From: Actinomycetota bacterium
Lineage (GTDB): Bacteria > Actinomycetota > Thermoleophilia > Gaiellales > Gaiellaceae
DNA length: 10,273 nucleotides
Reading direction: 5' to 3'
Assembly (NCBI GenBank): GCA_005885085.1
Contig: VAXY01000018.1
Location: 1-10,273 of the forward strand
In this document: positions 6,098 through 10,273 of the stretch, one piece after another
How the letters are laid out: every line of letters begins with the position of its first letter
Position numbering within the stretch: the stretch's first letter is position 1
Notes under the pieces: generated by a model
The model's input: only the letters and a program-made list of their open reading frames with translations
What the model was told of the DNA's origin: nothing
Database searches by the model: none
Made by a program: the position numbers and the translations under genes

Positions 6098-6487
6098 CTA
6101 CTGCTTGGGCGTGTACTTCGACGGGCACTTCGTCACGAGTGAGTTCGGCACCGCGACGAAGACGCCGCCCCGCAACTTCCCGTCGACGACCACCTCGCGC
6201 CCGGTCTTGAATAGGTCGGGCACGGAACCGGTGTACACGACCGGGACGCTCGTCATGCCGTTCCGGTCGCGCAGCACGAAGTGCAGCCCGCCTGCATGGG
6301 CGTCGCCCGTGGCGGGGCCGGCGACCTTGCCGACGAGCGAGACGCGTCCGGTGTGCCCGGGAAGCTGGCTCGGCTGCAGCGACGGCGTGCCCCCACCGGC
6401 GATCGAGGTGTAGAGCAGGAAGACGGCGAGGACGGCCGCGACCGAGAGCGCGACGACCAGCCGCGCCGGGCTGCCTCTACGAGCCAC
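6098..6487 (-). CDS. ccmE: Heme chaperone CcmE with CxxxY motif
   Basis: This 129-aa protein has an N-terminal membrane anchor (about 9-27) and a small extracytoplasmic OB-fold domain containing VSLVGKVAG, LHFVLRD, VPVVYTGSVPDLFKTGREVVVDG and GVFVA, all typical of CcmE. CcmE covalently binds heme and carries it to CcmF. The heme-binding motif near the C-terminus is TKCPSKY, with C121 and Y125, so it is CxxxY rather than the classical HxxxY. Variants with this cysteine are known from archaea and some sulfate reducers. The tail after Tyr is only four residues. The start is GTG 6487, nine bases after the 85-aa gene; no Shine-Dalgarno is evident, which fits translational coupling. The family is certain. 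The consequence for heme attachment is drawn from known CxxxY systems. Confidence 0.95.
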   Translation of the reverse strand: MARRGSPARLVVALSVAAVLAVFLLYTSIAGGGTPSLQPSQLPGHTGRVSLVGKVAGPATGDAHAGGLHFVLRDRNGMTSVPVVYTGSVPDLFKTGREVVVDGKLRGGVFVAVPNSLVTKCPSKYTPKQ

Positions 6488-6496
6488 GCCGGAATT

Positions 6497-6754
6497 CTAG
6501 TCGGGAGCCCACGAGACGGCTCCCGGTTGCCATGCCGGCTCCGGGCCGTAGATCGACGCCAGCGCCCGGGCAAGGATCGGATCGGCGCGGGCACGGTCGA
6601 GCACGTCATCGACGAGCGCGGCCGCGACGCGGACGGAAACCTCCTCCACCGCCAGCCGCTCCTCCAGCGTCGCGAGCCGTCCGCGGACGCGACGGAGCTC
6701 GTGGTCGACCACGGGTCGCGCGTGGCGGTGGAACGCACGGCGGTTGCTCGTCAT
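6497..6754 (-). CDS. 85-aa uncharacterised helical protein
   Basis: ATG 6754 overlaps the stop of the 1068-aa gene as ATGA, and the gene ends nine bases before ccmE, so it is embedded in the operon. The protein is soluble, without cysteines, a signal peptide or membrane spans. Residues about 17-70 are rich in Arg, Glu, Leu and Ala and predict as helices with coiled-coil character (for example RGRLATLEERLAVEEVSVR), followed by a non-helical tail EPAWQPG. I do not recognise a family. Position suggests an accessory or assembly factor for its neighbours, but that is inference. The alternative, a longer reading frame running in from upstream, lies inside the 1068-aa gene and is rejected. Confidence 0.65.
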   Translation of the reverse strand: MTSNRRAFHRHARPVVDHELRRVRGRLATLEERLAVEEVSVRVAAALVDDVLDRARADPILARALASIYGPEPAWQPGAVSWAPD

Positions 6755-9700
6755 GGCCCGACCACCGCCGGCCGCGCGGCAGGTTCGACCGGGCGAACGC
6801 GCTTCGGGAGAGGCGCCGTCAACGTGAACCCGCAGAACATGAGCGCGATCCCGACGAGCTCGCCCAGGTACACGAGCGAGGTGTCGCCGGTGCGGGACAG
6901 CCCGGTTGCCACGGCGACACAGATCGCCCCGCTCGCGATCCAGGCATTGGCCCGCACGCGCTGGCGGCGCACGATCGAGAGCAGCGAGCCGCCGACGAGG
7001 GCCAACGTGCCCAGGGAGTTGAGGCTGACCGCCCAGAGGAAGGCATGACCAGCGAGGACGTGATTCGGCGGGGGCTGGCCCGCCGGTGACGTCGCCAGCG
7101 TCGCGCCGTGCACGGGCGCGAGCAGCACCGTCGCGATCGCCGCGGCGGTGGCAGCGAGCAGCGCTCCGAGCATCACGTCGCGCGCACGCTTGGGCAACAG
7201 GAGCCAGGCCGAGCCGGCACCGAGGTACGCGACCGTCAGCACGCCCCCGGCCAGGTAATAGAGACGGAAGAGGGCGACGCTCCACCCGTGCCGGAACGCA
7301 ACCGCCTCACTTGCGGCGGCGATCGCGAACAGCGCGAAGCCGAGGCCCCAGAAGAGCTTCTGCGCGGCGCGACGCCGGAGCCACGACGAGGTGAGCCGTG
7401 CCGCGAAGATCAGCGCGACGAGCGCGGCGGCGAGCGGGAGCAGCGCACGGGCGATCTGCGGCGCCTTCCCGTCCCGGTTCGAGCTGATGACGGTCGCTGC
7501 CGCTCCCGGCCGCACCACGCTCAGGTAGTCGAAGTCGCGGCCCCCGAACATCCCCTCGTGCGTGGCCACGAACGAATACCTCCCCGGACGGAGCGCGCGG
7601 CTTGGCACGAGCGTGAGCGTCGTCCCCGTCCGGTGTGCGACGGCGAGTGGAACCGAGCCGCCGCGGTCGAGGTCGTAGAGCTTGTAGGCGTTGGGGTCAT
7701 CCACCGCCGCGGCGCGGACCAGGAACGAGCGAACATCGGCGGAGTGCACACGCAGAGCGTCCACCGGATACGAGGGCTGCGGATCGTCCCAGGCGAAGAG
7801 CTTGACCGGCCCGCCGCCCGTCCGCAGGAATTGGCCCGTGACGTCGCGCGGCAGCGACGTCTGGTATGTGTAGCGCACGCTGCTCGTCCCGATCCCGGCG
7901 ACGGCCGGGAGGAAGGGCAGCAAGACGAGGAGCAGGGCAATCGACCCGACGGCCCAGCCGACGCGGGCGCGGTAGGAGCCGGTCCGACGAATGCGACCCC
8001 GCGGCGGCCGGCCGTCCAGAAGCGAACGACGGCGGGCATGGGCGCGATACAGCGCAGCGGCGGAGAGCAGCGCGCTCGCGGGCAGGTAGGCGAACTCGAC
8101 CTTCCAGCCGACGCCGTGCAGCGGACCGTTGACGTAAGGAGAGAACGCGACCGGGATCACGGCCCATGCGGCCGCCGGGCCCACCAGCAGCAGGATCGAC
8201 GCGGTGAACGGGAACCCTGCGAACAACCAGCCGACGCCGGGGAAGCCCATCACCGCGAGCGGGAGCTCGTAGCCGGCGAGCGCGGCCGGGCTCCGTCGCC
8301 GGACGCGACGCGGGATCTTCCCCGTGTAGCGCGCGGGTGCGGTCCGGAGCTCCTCACGGCCGGCCGCGCGCTGCGGAGACGTCAGCCTCCACGCCGCGCG
8401 GGCGTACGCCGAGAACCCGATCAGCAGGCCGACGGCAGCGGGAACGAGGACGAGCGACTGCCACGGCTCGAAGGCTGTGACCGCGCGCGCGAACGTCTGG
8501 CCGTCCGCGATCCGGTGCGCCTCCACGGCAGAGAAGGCAACCCCACCGGCGTAGTACAGGGCGATACCGCCGGCGACGGACGGTAGCGCGATCCGCGCCA
8601 GTCGCCGAGGCCATTCGACCTCGAACGTGGACAGGGAGGTCAGCGTGACCCCGATCAGGATCACCATCAGGCCGCCGAGCATGTTCAGCTGGGCGTGGAG
8701 GTTCACGATCACATCGCCCGCGTCGCCGCCCCGGTCGAACAGTTCGTTGACCGACGGAAATGCCTGCACCGGTCCCTGCAGCGTCCCGACGGCGAGGGCC
8801 GCGCAGCCGGTGAGCACGAACGCACGGAGCGGGCCTCGGGCGCGCCTGACCGACCGCACCATCACCGCGAGGAGGAGCCAGAACGCCGCGAACATGGCGA
8901 TCCCCGCACCCATGATCAGGTATGGATGGAGCGGGGTTGCCTCCTCGGCCTGCTCCGGGGTCAGGCCGCGGTGGACGAGCCGTCCCTCATGGAGCCCGAG
9001 GTAGAGCGCGGACCCGTAGAAGGCGAGCGACCCGGCGAGGAGCGACCCGAAGGTGAGGTTGGCGAGCCGCCGTGACGGCGCCGCGCCGCCGAGGGCGGGC
9101 AGGAGGGAGAACAGCGCCCCGGCGACCAGCATCGTCAGACCGGTGACGAGGTTGATGTGCGCGTGGCTGATCGGGTCGATCCACTCGCCGGCGTGCTTTG
9201 CCTTGTACAGCCAGTCCGCGTTCTTCGGCTGGACCTGGATCACGCCCTGCACCGTGCCCACCGTCAGCGCGGCGGCCCCGGTTGCGAGGTACTTCCAGAG
9301 GTGCCACTGGGGCTTGGGGACCTTGACGAGCCGCGACTGGAAGATCGTCAGGCACACATTCGCCGCGAAGCACCAGTAGCCGAGACCCATGACCCCGGCC
9401 CCGACGCCCGTCGGCACCTTGTACCACTTGCCCATGTGGTTCTTGGCGACCTGGTAGTCCCACCCGTGCTCGACCAGCCGCCCGATCGCGAGCCCGTTGC
9501 CGATCAGCGATACGTAGAAGACCGCGAGCCCGATCGCGGTGAACCAGAATGCGCACTGGGCAAGGGCCTCACTGGTGAGCGGACGGCCGACGACGCGAGG
9601 GAGGACACGCCAGCAGAGGCCGGTCGCGAGCAGGGTTCCCCCGCCGACGATCATCACGTGCGTACTCGAGAGGTCGCGGACGAGATGTCCCGCGTAGCCC

Positions 9701-9957
9701 ATGCGCGCGAGCGACTCCGCGATCCAGGGCACGTTCTTGACGACCATATGGAGGCTGCCGAGCACGAGGAAGAAGCCTCCGGCGACGAAGTACTTCGCAA
9801 GCTTGCGGTCGTGCGCACCGAGCTCGGCCTCGGAATACGGTTCCGTCCGCAGCGGCGGCTTTCGCCCCGGGAGCAGGTACGAGATCGCACCTACGACGAT
9901 CGCCAGGAACGCCGTGTAGGTGAAGAACTCCAGCGACGAGAGGTACTTGAGGTACAC
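6751..9957 (-). CDS. 1068-aa fused membrane protein: heme-copper oxidase subunit I-like domain, extracytoplasmic domain, seven-helix domain
   Basis: One uninterrupted reading frame from GTG 9957 has four parts. Residues 10-29 form one membrane span. Residues about 55-525 contain twelve spans arranged as three four-helix units, each with a related GxxxG/P-x-P and His-containing block: H100 (SSTHVMI), H265/H267 (SHAHINL) and H421 (LHAQLNML). This matches the pseudo-threefold plan and the helix 2, 6 and 10 histidines of heme-copper oxidase/NO reductase subunit I. The helix-7 His-His pair of CuB is not seen. Residues about 560-690 hold several more spans, including GFPGVGWLFAGF. Residues about 690-818 look like an extracytoplasmic beta domain (KLFAWDDPQ, HEGMFGGRDFDYL). 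Residues about 835-1048 hold seven spans. Catalytic activity is unknown; a heme-binding redox or sensor role is plausible. The fusion seems genuine, as all parts share one frame with consistent codon use. Confidence 0.8.
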   Translation of the reverse strand: MYLKYLSSLEFFTYTAFLAIVVGAISYLLPGRKPPLRTEPYSEAELGAHDRKLAKYFVAGGFFLVLGSLHMVVKNVPWIAESLARMGYAGHLVRDLSSTHVMIVGGGTLLATGLCWRVLPRVVGRPLTSEALAQCAFWFTAIGLAVFYVSLIGNGLAIGRLVEHGWDYQVAKNHMGKWYKVPTGVGAGVMGLGYWCFAANVCLTIFQSRLVKVPKPQWHLWKYLATGAAALTVGTVQGVIQVQPKNADWLYKAKHAGEWIDPISHAHINLVTGLTMLVAGALFSLLPALGGAAPSRRLANLTFGSLLAGSLAFYGSALYLGLHEGRLVHRGLTPEQAEEATPLHPYLIMGAGIAMFAAFWLLLAVMVRSVRRARGPLRAFVLTGCAALAVGTLQGPVQAFPSVNELFDRGGDAGDVIVNLHAQLNMLGGLMVILIGVTLTSLSTFEVEWPRRLARIALPSVAGGIALYYAGGVAFSAVEAHRIADGQTFARAVTAFEPWQSLVLVPAAVGLLIGFSAYARAAWRLTSPQRAAGREELRTAPARYTGKIPRRVRRRSPAALAGYELPLAVMGFPGVGWLFAGFPFTASILLLVGPAAAWAVIPVAFSPYVNGPLHGVGWKVEFAYLPASALLSAAALYRAHARRRSLLDGRPPRGRIRRTGSYRARVGWAVGSIALLLVLLPFLPAVAGIGTSSVRYTYQTSLPRDVTGQFLRTGGGPVKLFAWDDPQPSYPVDALRVHSADVRSFLVRAAAVDDPNAYKLYDLDRGGSVPLAVAHRTGTTLTLVPSRALRPGRYSFVATHEGMFGGRDFDYLSVVRPGAAATVISSNRDGKAPQIARALLPLAAALVALIFAARLTSSWLRRRAAQKLFWGLGFALFAIAAASEAVAFRHGWSVALFRLYYLAGGVLTVAYLGAGSAWLLLPKRARDVMLGALLAATAAAIATVLLAPVHGATLATSPAGQPPPNHVLAGHAFLWAVSLNSLGTLALVGGSLLSIVRRQRVRANAWIASGAICVAVATGLSRTGDTSLVYLGELVGIALMFCGFTLTAPLPKRVRPVEPAARPAVVGP
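8620..9762 (-). other. Threefold internal repeat in the oxidase-like domain
   Basis: Residues 66-122, 233-289 and 390-446 of the 1068-aa protein align by eye. Copies two and three both begin VGT-(V/L)-QG-x-x-Q and have a histidine block about 31 residues later (SHAHINL, LHAQLNML). Copy one begins LGSLH and has SSTHVMI 33 residues later. The repeat reflects the threefold pseudo-symmetry known for heme-copper oxidase subunit I. Confidence 0.6.
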
Positions 9958-9988
9958 GCCCGGGCGCCCGCGCTAGCGGAGCCCGGGC
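9958..9988 (-). repeat. GC-rich inverted repeat abutting the GTG start of the 1068-aa gene
   Basis: GCCCGGGC occurs at 9958-9965 and 9981-9988. The copies can pair across a 15-nt loop that itself holds the palindrome CGCTAGCG (9971-9978). On the minus-strand mRNA the stem ends immediately before the GTG and covers the place where a Shine-Dalgarno would lie. It may limit initiation unless ribosomes arrive from the upstream gene. In such GC-rich DNA this could be chance. Confidence 0.35.
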
Positions 9989-10161
9989 TCGAGGAAGTAC
10001 ACCGTCAGCGTCCAGCCGAGATAGAAGAGCGCGATCACGGCGAGGATGATCCACGCGCGCGTGACCGCGCTGCGGGACTGCCGGTCGTCCTCTTCGACTC
10101 CTGTGTCGCGGTAGCCGACGAGCGGACGTCCGGGACGCGGGGATTCCGGAGACTGGCCCAT
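9973..10161 (-). CDS. 62-aa single-span membrane protein, possibly an oxidase subunit IIa-like small subunit
   Basis: ATG 10161 overlaps the preceding stop by one base (TGATG). The gene ends 15 bases before the 1068-aa gene. Residues 1-33 are polar and charged, presumably cytosolic, and residues about 35-57 form one membrane span (AWIILAVIALFYLGWTLTVYF) ending in LEPGLR. Small one-helix subunits with a short polar head and an aromatic span accompany ba3/cbb3-type oxidases (subunit IIa, CcoQ-type). The overlap with an oxidase-like gene makes a similar structural role likely, but the sequence is too short for a firm family call. Confidence 0.65.
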   Translation of the reverse strand: MGQSPESPRPGRPLVGYRDTGVEEDDRQSRSAVTRAWIILAVIALFYLGWTLTVYFLEPGLR

Positions 10162-10273
10162 CAGAAGATCTTCTCCATCAGAAGCGTGGTCTCGGCCCGG
10201 ACGCCCGCGATGTCGAGGAGCATTCGCTCGACCGTGTAGCCCCGCTCCAGGAACGCCTCGAGCTGCCCGGGCG
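10161..10273 (-). CDS. Unidentified protein, C-terminal 36 residues (partial)
   Basis: The frame enters from the right edge and ends at TGA 10161-10163. The visible part starts PGQLEAFLERGYTVERMLL and ends TTLLMEKIF. It is soluble, mostly helical and without cysteines or histidines. I cannot name it. Its stop overlaps the start of the 62-aa gene, so it belongs to the same operon and its identity would help to place the function of the 1068-aa protein. Confidence 0.6.
   Translation of the reverse strand, partial: PGQLEAFLERGYTVERMLLDIAGVRAETTLLMEKIF

Noticed and set aside
6497..7285. A 262-aa minus-strand frame containing the 85-aa protein
   Set aside because: The upstream part lies inside the 1068-aa gene and has shadow-type composition. 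The ATGA-coupled start at 6754 is far more likely.
7108..8586. A 492-aa plus-strand frame opposite the 1068-aa gene
   Set aside because: It is Arg/Glu/Ala-rich without domain motifs, as expected for the antisense frame of a GC-rich gene with strong third-position bias.
6751..9957. The 1068-aa frame as two genes joined by a sequencing error
   Set aside because: There is no internal stop, frame shift or change in composition at the domain borders, and each part reads as good membrane protein in the same frame.
1..10273. tRNA or rRNA genes, CRISPR array, insertion sequence or phage attachment site
   Set aside because: I saw no cloverleaf, regularly spaced repeats, transposase text or terminal inverted repeats. 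The window reads as ordinary chromosomal operons.

Overview
The window is GC-rich throughout, with short ATGA/TGATG overlaps and several GTG starts. The small hydrophobic protein at 1477-1638 is of a type I know from Actinobacteria. A CcmE/CcmF (System I) cassette in such a background suggests a deep actinobacterial lineage, possibly Thermoleophilia-like. That placement is inference; no rRNA or marker gene is present.

Layout. The left end (1-1456, + strand) holds the 3' end of a hypoxanthine phosphoribosyltransferase gene (hpt) and a complete NRAMP-type Mn/Fe transporter gene (mntH). A 14-bp perfect palindrome between them overlaps the hpt stop codon and looks like an operator for a DtxR/MntR-type metal regulator. 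All other genes are on the minus strand and converge on mntH. An 8-bp stem hairpin (1452-1476) at the convergence point fits a bidirectional terminator. Reading leftward from the right edge, the minus genes are: the C-terminus of an unidentified protein; a 62-aa single-span membrane protein; a 1068-aa multidomain membrane protein; an 85-aa unknown; ccmE; ccmF; a short ccmI-like gene; a zinc-ribbon membrane protein; a secreted M23 peptidase; and a 53-aa hydrophobic peptide. From the right edge to the zinc-ribbon gene the genes overlap or are at most 15 nt apart, so they probably form one operon. A strong hairpin (3036-3067) separates this block from the M23 gene. A 242-nt gap with several inverted repeats separates M23 from the hydrophobic peptide gene.

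How the genes fit together. CcmE (heme chaperone), CcmF (heme lyase) and CcmI (apocytochrome handling) are part of System I cytochrome c maturation. CcmA, B, C, D, G and H are not in the window. The CcmE has a CxxxY heme-binding motif instead of the classical HxxxY. Upstream in the same transcript is the 1068-aa protein. Its first half looks like the 12-helix, pseudo-threefold fold of heme-copper oxidase subunit I, but the paired helix-7 histidines of the CuB site are not visible. This half is fused to an extracytoplasmic beta-type domain and a seven-helix C-terminal domain that I cannot name. The operon therefore appears to couple an unusual heme membrane protein of unknown activity to the machinery for making c-type cytochromes. 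The 1068-aa protein, the CxxxY CcmE and the palindrome before mntH are the most interesting items.
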